Part shown: piece by piece, positions 43,854-53,398 of the stretch
How the letters are laid out: every line of letters begins with the position of its first letter
How positions within the stretch are numbered: the stretch's first letter is position 1
DNA from: CALODL01 sp942492115
GTDB lineage: Bacteria; Planctomycetota; Phycisphaerae; UBA1845; CAIVHJ01
Direction: 5' to 3'
NCBI GenBank assembly: GCA_942492115.1
Contig: CALODL010000002.1
Location: 62,001 to 126,000 of the forward strand
DNA: 64,000 nucleotides
Translations under genes and position numbers: made by a program
Notes under the pieces: generated by a model
Told to the model about the DNA's origin: nothing
The model's input: only the letters and a program-made list of their open reading frames with translations
Databases searched by the model: none

Positions 43854-44039
43854 GTGGTGTTCTTTCTAGACTGGGTTTTGCTCTCTTCCCGTACGTTCAT
43901 ACATCGGCGAAGCACTACATTCGCTGGAGAACCATTTGGCCCTGCCGCGTCCCGAAATACTTTCGGCCGCATGGGGCTGCTGCAACGTGGCTTTCGACCG
44001 GTTATTGAGACCCGCGGGCTCCCGCGCACAGTGTGGAAT

Positions 44040-44423
44040 TCAAGCTTCGAGCCTGGGCAGTGGCCGGTGCGCGAAACGCCAGAAGGCGTACGCGGTTCCG
44101 CCGATGATGCCGGCCGCGTCACATACCCAGTCCAACGGATCAGGGGTGCGGCCGACCCAGGCCTGGGTCCATTCGTCGAGCGCAGCATAGGCCAGTAACG
44201 TGACGCCCCACGCGAGCAGGATGCGCGGGGTACGCACCGGGATCGCCCAGTGGGTCAGGAGGGTCAGGAGGAGGAAGCAACTCGTGTGGACCACCCGATC
44301 GTAGCCGGCTCCCGGTAGCGGCACCGGGCTGGACGGGGGCAGATGAGTGGCCCCGGCGAGCATCACCCAGTATGTGATCCATGCCACCCGGCGCACACTT
44401 CGGGGGACTGGGCGAATGGCCAC
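44040..44423 (-). CDS. VanZ-like membrane protein
   Basis: A 127-residue protein with four hydrophobic segments. The VanZ pattern is seen as DRVVHTSCFLLLTLLTHW, then LAYAALDEWTQAWVGRTPDPLDWVCDAAGIIGG, with the conserved acidic and Asp residues between helices 3 and 4. VanZ proteins have been linked to lipid/phosphate or teicoplanin responses but have no firm activity. It lies nine bases downstream of the ParA-like gene, on the same strand. Confidence 0.85.
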   Translation of the reverse strand: MAIRPVPRSVRRVAWITYWVMLAGATHLPPSSPVPLPGAGYDRVVHTSCFLLLTLLTHWAIPVRTPRILLAWGVTLLAYAALDEWTQAWVGRTPDPLDWVCDAAGIIGGTAYAFWRFAHRPLPRLEA

Positions 44424-44431
44424 GCGGCGAT

Positions 44432-45340
44432 TCAGCCTGTCGTGCGCAAGGGCACTGAACGGATTTCTGCAGGGGGTTGCGGCGGCTCAGGCGGGCCCAC
44501 ATCGACCTGCGCAACAGTCTTGGGCAGGTGCACCTTGACCGTCGGCGATTGCTTGGCCAATCCAAGAACCTCGTCGGCCAGAGCCAGGTAGTCGGCTGCC
44601 CCGTGGCTGCGCGGAGCGTAGTCGAGGACGCTGAGACCATGGCTGGGACTTTCGGCCAGCTTGATATTGCGTCGGATGACAGCATCGAAGACCCGTCCGG
44701 CCGACCATGGGGTATCCTGCTCGCGGCTCTGCTCGAAGAACGCACGGAGGTCCTGCATGACCTCGCCGCTCAGGCGCGTGCTGGCTTCGAACATGCACAG
44801 GAGGATTCCGGCGACCCGCAGCTCTTTGTTCAATCGGTTCTGGACCAGTTGAATCGTCTCGAGCAGCTTGCTCACGCCTTGCAATGCCAGAAAATGAGCC
44901 TGCATCGGGATGATGATTTCGTGGGCTGCACACAGTCCGTTCAGCGACATGACGCCGAGAGACGGCGGACAATCGATGACCACCACGTCATGATCGTCAA
45001 CCAGTGACTCGAGCGCGTCGGCAAGGATCGTTTCCCGTCCGATGACGCTGACCAGTTCGGCGTCCGCCTGGAACATGTCACGGTGGGCGGGCAGGATAGA
45101 TAGTGTGTCGTCGATCTTGCGTCGAACGGACTTGACCGGGCGATCACCAAGAAACATGTGATACGCGCTCAGCTCGTTGTCCGCGACATCCACGCCGAGG
45201 TGCAGACTCAGATGTGACTGCGGATCGAGATCGACCAGCAGGACCCGTTGATCACGACGCGCCAGGGCAACGCCCAGATTGGCCGCGGTGGTGGTCTTGC
45301 CGACTCCGCCTTTTTGGTTGATGACCGCGATGCGTCGCAT
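44432..45340 (-). CDS. ParA/Soj-like P-loop ATPase
   Basis: A 302-residue deviant Walker-type ATPase. N-terminal INQKGGVGKTTTAANLG holds the signature Lys; the DLDPQSHLSLHLGV and VIDCPPSLG motifs are Walker A' partners. The protein has a Pro-rich C-terminal extension (about 265-302) that standard ParA lacks. AGGAGG lies four bases before the ATG. No parB gene is adjacent, so it may be an orphan ParA that positions another cargo such as a protein cluster. Confidence 0.9.
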   Translation of the reverse strand: MRRIAVINQKGGVGKTTTAANLGVALARRDQRVLLVDLDPQSHLSLHLGVDVADNELSAYHMFLGDRPVKSVRRKIDDTLSILPAHRDMFQADAELVSVIGRETILADALESLVDDHDVVVIDCPPSLGVMSLNGLCAAHEIIIPMQAHFLALQGVSKLLETIQLVQNRLNKELRVAGILLCMFEASTRLSGEVMQDLRAFFEQSREQDTPWSAGRVFDAVIRRNIKLAESPSHGLSVLDYAPRSHGAADYLALADEVLGLAKQSPTVKVHLPKTVAQVDVGPPEPPQPPAEIRSVPLRTTG

Positions 45341-45494
45341 CGGTCCTCCTTGTCCGATTCATCCCATGAGGTCGGGATGTGGGGGATGATCTGGCCTCCT
45401 GCTCAGGACGTGATTATATACCTTTGGGCCGGATGCTGCGAAAAGAAGATTTGACGCCTGTGAATTCTTCAGTGGACGCGTGGCGGGTCGAGCA

Positions 45495-46604
45495 TCAGAC
45501 AAAGACGGCAAGGACCGCCGCGACCCCACTCATGGCCACGGTTGCGATAGCGCAGTAGCCAATGAGTTCCTTGTGCCGCGGGGAGATGCGGCCGAAGGGG
45601 CGATCGAGCAGATCGAGGATTCCGATCATGCGGTCCTGCCCGTTGCAACGCAGCGCGTCAGCGGATGCGCGGACACGCTGACTGAGCCGCTCCCGGAAGA
45701 GCGCCCACACGGAGATGCTGTCGAGGTCGATGCCGTCGGCCGCGGCCTCCTCGGACTGATTCCCGCGTTGCACGGGGGGGGCAGCGAGCAGGGTCTCGAG
45801 ATCTGCATCGAGGGCCACCTCCTCTGCGGACGGTTGCGTTTCGGGGGGAGCGACTTCCGCGTCGATGGCGGGCCCGGGGGCCGGAGAGGGCGGCTCAGGC
45901 GCGGGCTTGCCCTCGAGTTCGCTGAGCAGGTTTTCCAGTTGGTCGAGTTCGGACTCGACATCGGCCGCCAGTTCACCAGGCGGCTTGGGCGGCTGGGCGG
46001 TGGGCGGCGGCGTCGCTTCAGGGGCGGCAGTAGACGAATGGGCATGGCTCATCACCTCGCCGGACAGGTCGTTGACACTGCGCTGCAACTCTTCGAGTTC
46101 GTCAACGATCCCGGCAGTCGCGCCAGCAGAATCTGCAGGGCGTGTCTCGGCCGTGTCCGGCGAAAGATCAGCGCCGGGTATGGACGATTCGCCCAGCTCG
46201 CGCTCGAGTGCTTCCAATTCGGCGATTGCCTCGAGGTCCGGTTCGAGGGCTGATTCTTCCGACGCCGGGGAGTGTGGAGCGTCCGCGTCGTCGTCGGCAA
46301 CCTGCGGATCCATGACGTGGCCGAGCTTGCGCGATGCCCGATCGAGCTCGAGGTCGACGTCGGCGACGATATCATCGACGGAAGTGGGTTCACCATCCTG
46401 AATCAGTGGCGACTCCCCGGCAAGACCTGCGTCGTCCGCCGCGACCTGACGCCGCGGGTCGGCATGAGGAACCTCTGCCGTGGCCGGGCTCTCTGAGAGC
46501 ACTTCCTGCGTCAGGGCTTCGACCTCGTCGAGGAGCTTGTCGACCTCATCCTCGAGGTTGCTGTTGGTCGATTGAGTTGGGTTGTCTTCGGGTTTCTGGC
46601 TCAT
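45495..46604 (-). CDS. Acidic tail-anchored protein of unknown function
   Basis: A 369-residue protein from ATG 46604. Most of it is acidic, Glu/Asp/Ala/Pro-rich and low in complexity, with short predicted coiled-coil-like helices (for example DEVDKLLDEVEALTQEVL). The last ~25 residues are a single hydrophobic segment (GYCAIATVAMSGVAAVLAVFV), so it is tail-anchored in the membrane with the bulk in the cytoplasm. No enzyme motif. It lies 154 bases upstream of the ParA gene on the same strand and may work with it as a membrane partner (inference). Confidence 0.6.
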   Translation of the reverse strand: MSQKPEDNPTQSTNSNLEDEVDKLLDEVEALTQEVLSESPATAEVPHADPRRQVAADDAGLAGESPLIQDGEPTSVDDIVADVDLELDRASRKLGHVMDPQVADDDADAPHSPASEESALEPDLEAIAELEALERELGESSIPGADLSPDTAETRPADSAGATAGIVDELEELQRSVNDLSGEVMSHAHSSTAAPEATPPPTAQPPKPPGELAADVESELDQLENLLSELEGKPAPEPPSPAPGPAIDAEVAPPETQPSAEEVALDADLETLLAAPPVQRGNQSEEAAADGIDLDSISVWALFRERLSQRVRASADALRCNGQDRMIGILDLLDRPFGRISPRHKELIGYCAIATVAMSGVAAVLAVFV

Positions 46605-46687
46605 GGCATCGATCCGGCCCCATGGAGACTCCGGTTTACTTATAATCGGATCCCGGTTTCCATTACTGCAAGCAAACGGTTGGACCC

Positions 46688-47389
46688 ATGGCAGTTCCGA
46701 GATTCTACGCGGGCCCCGGGCCGCTGACGGCCGGGCCGCTGCGTCTGGCGTCAGCCGAGGCGGCCCACGCCAGCAGGTCACGTCGTCTGCAAATCGACGA
46801 CGTCGTCACCCTGTTCGATGGGCTGGGTGCGGAGGGCCCGGGTCGCATCGTGGCGATCGACCCCGCGGCGGTGGCCATCGAAGTGGACCACGTCGATCAT
46901 CGCGAGGCGGATGCCCGGTGTCGGCTGATTCTCATCACGGCGATCCCGAAGGGGCCGCGGCAGGATGTGCTGATCGAGAAGTGCACAGAGTTGGGCGTGG
47001 CCGAACTGTGTCCGGCGCTGTGCGCGCGCAGCGTGGTCAAGCCTGCTGCGAGCCGGGTTTCGAAGTGGACGCGGACCGCGGTCGAGGCGTGCAAGCAGGC
47101 TCAACGCGCGTGGCTGCCACTCATCAGGCCGCCCGCGTCGTTGACTGAATGGCTGGCGCGATATGCCGCCGCGGACTCACGTTGGCTAGCTGATCCGTCC
47201 GCAGCACCTCTGGCCGAGCAACCGCGGGACGGTTCCACGGTCGTCGTGGCCGTCGGCCCCGAAGGCGGTTTCGACCCCGCTGAACTCGAAGCGGCGCGGC
47301 TCCACGGGTACGTCGGGTTGAGACTGGGCGACACCATCCTGCGGACCGAGACCGCTGCGGTGGCCGCGGCAGCGCGCCTGCTGCTGTGA
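46688..47389 (+). CDS. rsmE: 16S rRNA m3U1498 methyltransferase
   Basis: A 233-residue SPOUT methyltransferase. The N-terminal PUA-like part is followed by the trefoil-knot core: LILITAIPKGPRQDVLIEKCTELGV, then VVVAVGPEGGFDPAELEAAR and LGDTILRTETAAVAAAARLLL, all family signatures. It methylates uridine 1498 of 16S rRNA. Divergent from the tail-anchored gene. Confidence 0.95.
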   Translation: MAVPRFYAGPGPLTAGPLRLASAEAAHASRSRRLQIDDVVTLFDGLGAEGPGRIVAIDPAAVAIEVDHVDHREADARCRLILITAIPKGPRQDVLIEKCTELGVAELCPALCARSVVKPAASRVSKWTRTAVEACKQAQRAWLPLIRPPASLTEWLARYAAADSRWLADPSAAPLAEQPRDGSTVVVAVGPEGGFDPAELEAARLHGYVGLRLGDTILRTETAAVAAAARLLL

Positions 47390-47447
47390 GCATGTGTGCA
47401 ACCGGTGAAGCTGGATTCCCGCGCGTCTCTCAGGTCTAATCTGCTCC

Positions 47448-48599
47448 ATGCCATCCGATACCCACCGTTATGATTTCGATCGCGTCTTCCGCATGGTGCT
47501 GACCATCGGCGGTGCGGCTGCGGTGTTCACCATGGTCTACGTGTTGCGCGGGGTCCTGCTCCCTTTCGCCGTGGCCGTGATGGGTGCCTACTTCCTGAAT
47601 CCTATCGTCAACGCGTTCGAAGAACGCACCGGGTCGCGCAGTCTCGCCGTCGTTCTGACGTTGGTGCTGTTGTTCATCGCGTTGCTCGTGACGCTGCCGC
47701 TGACCACGTGGATGTTGGTTACAGAGCTCGGCGATATCGCCGAGGTCCTGTCCGAACAGCATCTGTGGGACAAGATCTCCGATGTCATCCACCAGCGCTT
47801 CGATCAGATCAAAGGACTGTTGCCCGATCAGGTCAAGGACGTCGACTCGATCCGTGAATTCATGCTGCAGTGGGTGAAGGAACTGAAGGACGACCTCCGG
47901 TTGACGGACCTGAGGAAAGCGTACAAGCCCTTCGAGGACAGTATTCAGGCCGTTGTCGGCTTCGCGGCCTCAGGACTGGTCACGCTCACCGTGGCCTGTT
48001 CGGCGTGTGCCATCATCGTAGTCTATCTCGTATTCCTGATGATCGACTTCAACATGTTCCAGTCGCGGTGGAAGGAGCAGTTGCCGCCCGACTATCGCGA
48101 GGCCATCGTTGAATTCTGGACCGAGTTCAGCAACGCGATGGGGCGGTACTTTCGTGGGCAGTTCATGGTTGCCATGATCTGTGGCGTGCTGTTCGCCATC
48201 GGCTTCTGGATCGTTGGAATTCGCCTGGCGGTCGTGTTGGGCTTGTTCATCGGTGTCCTGAACATGGTGCCCTATCTGCAAATTGCCGGGCTCTTTCCCG
48301 CCGTCCTGCTGGCGCTGCTGAAGTCCTTCGAAGGCGATGGCAGTGCGTTTGGCCCGTTGATCGGAGTGTTGATCGTCTTCGGCCTGGTGCAGGTGATCCA
48401 GGACACGATCCTGGTGCCGAAGATCATGGGCTCATCCACCGGCCTGCGACCGTGGGTCATCATGCTGAGCATGTTCATCTGGGGCCAGTTGCTGGGCTTT
48501 CTCGGCCTGGTCCTCGCGATCCCGCTCAGTTGCCTGGGCCTGGCGTACTATCGCCGTTCGGTGCTCAAGATCCACGATGCGACTGCGGTGGAGGCTTGA
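47448..48599 (+). CDS. AI-2E family transporter
   Basis: A 383-residue membrane protein with about eight transmembrane helices. The conserved helical pattern of the PerM/TqsA family is clear: VYVLRGVLLPFAVAVMGAYFLNPIV at the start, then FRGQFMVAMICGVLFAIGFWIVGIRLAVVLGLFIGVLNMVPYLQIAG, and VQVIQDTILVPKIMGSSTGLRPWVIMLSMFIWGQLLGFLGLVLAIPL. Members export autoinducer-2 or act in other solute export or ion processes. It follows rsmE by 58 bases. Confidence 0.93.
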   Translation: MPSDTHRYDFDRVFRMVLTIGGAAAVFTMVYVLRGVLLPFAVAVMGAYFLNPIVNAFEERTGSRSLAVVLTLVLLFIALLVTLPLTTWMLVTELGDIAEVLSEQHLWDKISDVIHQRFDQIKGLLPDQVKDVDSIREFMLQWVKELKDDLRLTDLRKAYKPFEDSIQAVVGFAASGLVTLTVACSACAIIVVYLVFLMIDFNMFQSRWKEQLPPDYREAIVEFWTEFSNAMGRYFRGQFMVAMICGVLFAIGFWIVGIRLAVVLGLFIGVLNMVPYLQIAGLFPAVLLALLKSFEGDGSAFGPLIGVLIVFGLVQVIQDTILVPKIMGSSTGLRPWVIMLSMFIWGQLLGFLGLVLAIPLSCLGLAYYRRSVLKIHDATAVEA

Positions 48600-48746
48600 G
48601 CCGGCGCGGTTGCGGACGGCTTGACGCTGGTTACGGCTCTCTAATGCGCAATCGCTGTGCGCCCGGCGGCGCAATACGAACGTAACTCAATTCATTCACA
48701 GTCCTTACAGCTTGTATTCGTGCACATCACCGCACTTGAGTCGTCC

Positions 48747-48776
48747 TTGACTGGACATTGAGACGTGGCTTAAGAT
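48747..48776 (+). promoter_or_regulatory. Candidate sigma-70-type promoter for the FG-GAP lipoprotein gene
   Basis: TTGACT (48747-48752, five of six matching the -35 consensus) and TAAGAT (48771-48776, four of six) are separated by 18 bases. The region 48600-48924 between the transporter and the next gene holds no gene, and this is the best promoter in it. It would give a leader of about 140 bases. Confidence 0.5.
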
Positions 48777-48924
48777 TTGTTACTTAGAAAAACGGGGCCA
48801 ACCCCTTACGTTTTCTCGCACGCAATCCGTACAGGCACAGATCGCTCATTCTCAGGGGGGATGAACTGTGTGAAGTGCGGGCGTGTTCACCCAGTGGGGC
48901 TGCGTCCGATAAAGGAGTGTCCTG

Positions 48925-51900
48925 ATGACTCATTCGAAACGCGCTGCGTGCGTCGTTCTCTTCACCGTTGCAGGTGGTGCCGTCCTGGCCATGTTGGCGA
49001 TGGGCTGCGGCAACGATTTTGATGTCAACGCGGTCATCAGCCCCGACCGGCCGGAGAACGAGCCGCCGGAGATCACCGTGCGTGAGCCGGCCGCAGATCT
49101 GGCGGTCAGCCAGGGTGATCAGTTCATTGCGCGTTGGACCGACAGTGATCCGGATGACAATGCGCTCATCGATATCGATCTACTTCAGACCAATGGATCG
49201 CTGACTTTCCGCGTGGCCGGTGGCATCCGGGAGAACGGGCCGTCATCACAAGATGTCTTCACCGTCGACACGAGTGGTGTCACGCTCGGTAACTACTTCG
49301 TTCGCATGACGATCAATGACGGGGTCAACAACCCGGTGACCAGCTTTGCGGCGGATCCGGCGACGGGTATCCAGTCCATCGTGACCATCACCGAACAGGG
49401 GCTGGGGCAGTCCAACACGCCGCCACGCGTGGCCATCATCGATCCGCAGGTCAACATCGGCGTGTCCCAGAGCGACCTGCTGTCGATCTCGATTCGTCCG
49501 ACTCCCGGGCCGGTGCCGCTGGCCGATCCTGGGCCGGCGGGCCACTACGATCAAGACGGCGATGCGGTTGACGTGACCATCGTTCTCGACCTCGACGAGG
49601 ACCCGCAGAACGACGACTTTACCACCGAAATGGATCCGGGGAACATCATTCTGGATCGCTTCGTCATTGCTGGAGGACGTTTTGACGAGATTACGTCCGA
49701 TATCACCATCGACGTTCAGGAGGTTCCCGTTCGTCGCGACGGTAAACCGTACTTCATTCGCGTGACGGCTTCTGACGGGCTCAACGTGCGGCATGAGTAT
49801 GCTTCGGCAACGGTTCACGTTCTCGAACTCGTCGAAGGTTCACGCGGCACGCTGGCCCAGGCCATCGATCTGCGCGACATCGGCAACACGCTGGCGGGGG
49901 CGGTCTTCGTGGGCTTCAACCCGCTCTCGAATCTGGGCACCAAGATGGCGTCGGCGCTCGACATCGACGCAGACGGCACCCAGGATGTCGTGGTGATCGC
50001 GCAATACGGAAACCCGCGCAACCTCGGCAACATTGGTGAAGCCTACTTGTTGTTCGGCACCGCCGGTCGGCGTTTCGGCGGCCGGATCAACATCAACAGC
50101 CTGGCCAGCGATGCCAGTCCTTCGTCGCAGCGGCGGGTGCGCGGAACAGTCATGACTCCGACCGTCGACCGCATCAGCGGCGGGCTGGTTGATCTGGGTC
50201 GCGGCGACGGGCGCCGTATCGGCTTCTCGAGTCTCGAGCAACCCTACACTCTGGGGATCACGGATGTCGTGGCCATCAACGATCTCGGCGGGGACGGCAC
50301 AGCGGCCGATGCGTTCAATCTACCCGAGTTGATCTTCGGACTCCCGCACAACGAATACATGGGTTCGACCAGCGACAACGATCCCGCCGACGATCCCGGG
50401 GGGGACACTGGTTTCGAGCAGTATTGTTATCCGGACAACCTGTCCAATAATTATGCTTCGGACGTTGATCCCGATCCTACGCAGAACTTGCGCTACGCCG
50501 AGACGACCTGGGCGGGGCTCGGGGTGTTTGGCATTGAAGAGCGCATGGGCACGGCCGCGATGATCTACGGAGAAAACTTCATCGCGGGAGTTGACGATAC
50601 GTTGGGCCCGCTGGCTCCGCGGACAGACGTCTACGATCTTGGGGCGTGCGGTTCGCAATACGCTGGCTGTCGCTTCAACGTGGCGATTTATGATAACTAT
50701 GGTGTCAACAATCCGGCAGCGCCGTTTCCGATCAACCCATTGAACTCGCATCAGGGTTTCAACGTCGCCGTTCTGCCTGACATCGACTTGAACACGCTCG
50801 ATGAGGTCATCGTCTCGTCGCCGCGGAACGAACTCGAGGTCCAGCAGCTTCAGGCCGACTTCGGCGAGTCGCACAGTCATCTGGCCAGCAGGCTGAGCCG
50901 TGGCAATGTGACGGTCTACCTGGGCCAGGATTTTCAGAACTGTCCGGCCGAGCAGGATACGCGGCACGTCCCGTTCATCGTGAGCGGCAGGGGCTGTTGC
51001 TCGTGTAACGCACCACCCAATCGCGTTCTGGCCACCAATCTCAGTGTTCGGGATTCGTTTGCTCGCGGAGCGACGCATCCCGAGGCATTCAAGAACGTCA
51101 TCACCACGGGCGGATGGTTCCGGTTGACGGGCGAAAAGCCGACCGACAAGCTGGGCTTTGCGCGGTCGGCCGGCGATTTCAACCAGGATGGTCCGGCTGA
51201 CATCTTGTGCGGCGCGCCATTCGCCGATCCTACTCTCGACCTCAACAACAACGGCATTGCAGACGAGGACCCCGTGCAGGACGCGGGGACCGTATATGTC
51301 GTGTACAACCGCTTCCCGTTCGGAAACGTCAATCTGAATGACGCCAACAACGCTTTCGACCTTCCGCCAAACGTCGGAGGCCGTGAGCTGCGGCCGCCCA
51401 TGCTGCGGATCTTTGGTGAATCGCCGTTGGACCATCTCGGTATTCGGCAGGAGTCGGGTAGTGACATCAATGGTGACGGGATCGATGACGTCGTCATCGC
51501 GTCCAAGGAGTTCAACGGCCGTGGCCTGGTGGACAACGGGGCCATTGCCATCGTCTACGGCGGACAGCGAATCGACGGCGACCGCATGTTCTCCGAGATT
51601 GCCACGCCACGTTTGACCGGCACGATCTTCTTCGGCACGTCGGCCGCCGATTTTGCCGGAACCGACATCGCGGCCGGTGGCGACTTCAACTCGGACGGCC
51701 TGGGAGACCTCATCATCTCGGCACCCGGCGAGCTGCGGTCGGTGACCGGCGAGGACAAACCCCGCCGAGGTGTGGTCTATGTCATCTTTGGGGGCCAGCA
51801 CCTCGTGGACCGCGTGTTCACGCTCAATCAGGTCGGCACCTCGACCCTGCCGGGCATCGTTCTCCTGGGCCCGTACCAGGCCGGTACGCTCGACACCCAG

Positions 51901-52272
51901 GAACTCGATCGCCCGATCTTCGTCCGCTCGCAGACCTGCGAGCCATTCGACAGCAATGGCAACGTGATCGAGACCGAGTGCCTGTGTGACCCGGAGGTCG
52001 AAGAGCAGTGTGAGTTGCTCGAAGTCGGCGGCAACGGTCCCCCAAGACTGGTCATGATCAACGACGCGGCCCCCGAGAGGGTCGGGTTCATCGGTGATAT
52101 CAACGGCGACGGTTTCGAGGACATCATGATCGGCAACCCGACGGCCGACTTCAACGATCCGCAACTGCCGGCCGGTGCCCGGCGCCGTGATACGGGCGAG
52201 GTCTATCTGATCTACGGCAACAACCTCGGGGCCAACTCACTGATCGCCGGCCCGACGGTTGGAGGGTTCTAA
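48925..52272 (+). CDS. Large FG-GAP / integrin-alpha-like lipoprotein
   Basis: An 1115-residue exported protein. The signal peptide has lipobox AMGC (Cys about 28). N-terminal Ig-like/cadherin-like beta modules (about 45-300) are followed by FG-GAP style repeats (about 320-1100) of the integrin-alpha/beta-propeller type, each with a calcium-loop motif DxDxDGxxD: DIDADGTQDVV, DFNQDGPADIL, DINGDGIDDVV, DFNSDGLGDLI, DINGDGFEDIM. There is a Cys-rich stretch near 690 (GCCSCNAP). The predicted surface is for binding polysaccharide or other proteins. It ends before a strong terminator. Confidence 0.85.
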   Translation: MTHSKRAACVVLFTVAGGAVLAMLAMGCGNDFDVNAVISPDRPENEPPEITVREPAADLAVSQGDQFIARWTDSDPDDNALIDIDLLQTNGSLTFRVAGGIRENGPSSQDVFTVDTSGVTLGNYFVRMTINDGVNNPVTSFAADPATGIQSIVTITEQGLGQSNTPPRVAIIDPQVNIGVSQSDLLSISIRPTPGPVPLADPGPAGHYDQDGDAVDVTIVLDLDEDPQNDDFTTEMDPGNIILDRFVIAGGRFDEITSDITIDVQEVPVRRDGKPYFIRVTASDGLNVRHEYASATVHVLELVEGSRGTLAQAIDLRDIGNTLAGAVFVGFNPLSNLGTKMASALDIDADGTQDVVVIAQYGNPRNLGNIGEAYLLFGTAGRRFGGRININSLASDASPSSQRRVRGTVMTPTVDRISGGLVDLGRGDGRRIGFSSLEQPYTLGITDVVAINDLGGDGTAADAFNLPELIFGLPHNEYMGSTSDNDPADDPGGDTGFEQYCYPDNLSNNYASDVDPDPTQNLRYAETTWAGLGVFGIEERMGTAAMIYGENFIAGVDDTLGPLAPRTDVYDLGACGSQYAGCRFNVAIYDNYGVNNPAAPFPINPLNSHQGFNVAVLPDIDLNTLDEVIVSSPRNELEVQQLQADFGESHSHLASRLSRGNVTVYLGQDFQNCPAEQDTRHVPFIVSGRGCCSCNAPPNRVLATNLSVRDSFARGATHPEAFKNVITTGGWFRLTGEKPTDKLGFARSAGDFNQDGPADILCGAPFADPTLDLNNNGIADEDPVQDAGTVYVVYNRFPFGNVNLNDANNAFDLPPNVGGRELRPPMLRIFGESPLDHLGIRQESGSDINGDGIDDVVIASKEFNGRGLVDNGAIAIVYGGQRIDGDRMFSEIATPRLTGTIFFGTSAADFAGTDIAAGGDFNSDGLGDLIISAPGELRSVTGEDKPRRGVVYVIFGGQHLVDRVFTLNQVGTSTLPGIVLLGPYQAGTLDTQELDRPIFVRSQTCEPFDSNGNVIETECLCDPEVEEQCELLEVGGNGPPRLVMINDAAPERVGFIGDINGDGFEDIMIGNPTADFNDPQLPAGARRRDTGEVYLIYGNNLGANSLIAGPTVGGF

Positions 52273-52309
52273 GTGCCCCCTTTCATAATTGGATGTAGCA
52301 GCTGTCATC

Positions 52310-52344
52310 AAGGCGGCCTTCCTGCGGGGAGGTCGCCTTTTTTT
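52310..52344 (+). terminator. Rho-independent terminator after the FG-GAP lipoprotein
   Basis: AAGGCGGCCTTCC and GGGGAGGTCGCCTT pair around a short loop, with minor bulges, and are followed by seven Ts. Confidence 0.88.
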
Positions 52345-52389
52345 CTCTGAGGTGACTCTCTTGTGGGATGGACCGCAGATCGTGCGGGA

Positions 52390-53391
52390 TTATGGAATCA
52401 TGAAGGAGTCGGTGGCGTACTGCGGGATTTCGCTGCCGGTGTAGTTCGACCGCGCGCCGATGCGCCAGATGTCGTCGTTGTGCACACCAACGTTCGGAGA
52501 AATGGCCCAGGCCACGTGGCCGGACATGTTCAGAACATTCTGGCCGCCGAGCTCGGCGTGAGCGTTCGACACCGGTGGAGCGTCGACCGGCAGGGGGGCC
52601 GCGGCAAAAAGAGGATTGGGGTCGGCGTAGATGACCATGTCGGGGGCGGCACCCGTGGCGCTACCGAGAATCAGTTGCGAGTCATAGCTGTTGTTGCGTC
52701 GTTCGGCGAAATCGCTGAAGGAGTCGATGTGGCCATCGACCCGCATGACGATCCCCTGTGCATCAGAGGGGCAGACGTAGTGAGCGGTGTCTCCGAGGTA
52801 ACCCTCGCGGGCCAGCAGGAAGCGGTTACGGCTGTTGCGAAAACGCGGCACACCAGGTGTGCGTTCGCGGAGCCAGTTTAGCTCGTTGGGGCTTACGGGC
52901 GGACCGGCAAAGGGCAGGTGGTCATCGTGATCGCGCCGGTAGGCGCCCTGGGCGAGGGCAATGTGTTTGAGGTTGCTGGCACACTGTGCTTTGCGCGTGG
53001 CGGCGACTGCGTGTGTCCAGCTCGGGACGACCACGCCCACCAGCATGGCGACGCAGGCCGCAGCGGTGATGACTTCGATCAGCGATGGGAAACGCCGGCG
53101 GCCGCGTGCCGGTGGCTCGGGTGTGAACCGCACGGTGGACGTGAGAACGTCCTCATCAGCGGACGCTTCCGGCAGGCAGTTCTTGAGGATCTGGTGATCG
53201 AGGTGGTCGGCCGCGGGCAGCGTCGACCAGTCTTCGAGGGGGCCCAATGCGGATTCGAGCTCACGACTGCGCGCAGCTGCGGCAGGGTCGCGCTCGAGCA
53301 CGGCATCGAGTTCTTCCATGGCCGCACGATCGAGCCACCCCATATGATAGGCTAGAAGGCGATCTTCGAAATTCTCTCCCATAGCAGTCAT
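52390..53391 (-). CDS. Anti-sigma-like protein fused to a pseudopilin/DUF1559-like domain
   Basis: A 333-residue protein from ATG 53391, seven bases after the ECF sigma stop. Residues 1-95 look like a cytoplasmic anti-sigma domain (DRLLAYHMGWLDRAAMEELDAVLERDP), without the HxxxCxxC zinc motif. Residues about 100-128 are a type IV pilin-like membrane helix (FPSLIEVITAAACVAMLVGVV) with the Glu typical of pilins, but the residue expected at the cleavage site is not Gly. The exterior part (130-333) resembles DUF1559 proteins: CASNLKHI near 137, YVCPSDAQG, and a late GHVAWAISP segment. It is a sigma/anti-sigma pair with an outside sensor built like a pseudopilin. High interest; function is inference. 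Confidence 0.7.
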   Translation of the reverse strand: MTAMGENFEDRLLAYHMGWLDRAAMEELDAVLERDPAAAARSRELESALGPLEDWSTLPAADHLDHQILKNCLPEASADEDVLTSTVRFTPEPPARGRRRFPSLIEVITAAACVAMLVGVVVPSWTHAVAATRKAQCASNLKHIALAQGAYRRDHDDHLPFAGPPVSPNELNWLRERTPGVPRFRNSRNRFLLAREGYLGDTAHYVCPSDAQGIVMRVDGHIDSFSDFAERRNNSYDSQLILGSATGAAPDMVIYADPNPLFAAAPLPVDAPPVSNAHAELGGQNVLNMSGHVAWAISPNVGVHNDDIWRIGARSNYTGSEIPQYATDSFMIP

Positions 53392-53398
53392 CTCACAC

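Noticed and set aside
50320..52164. 614-residue ORF on the minus strand opposite the FG-GAP lipoprotein gene
   Set aside because: It is antisense to a gene with clear calcium-loop repeats; no domain or signal is seen in the antisense product.
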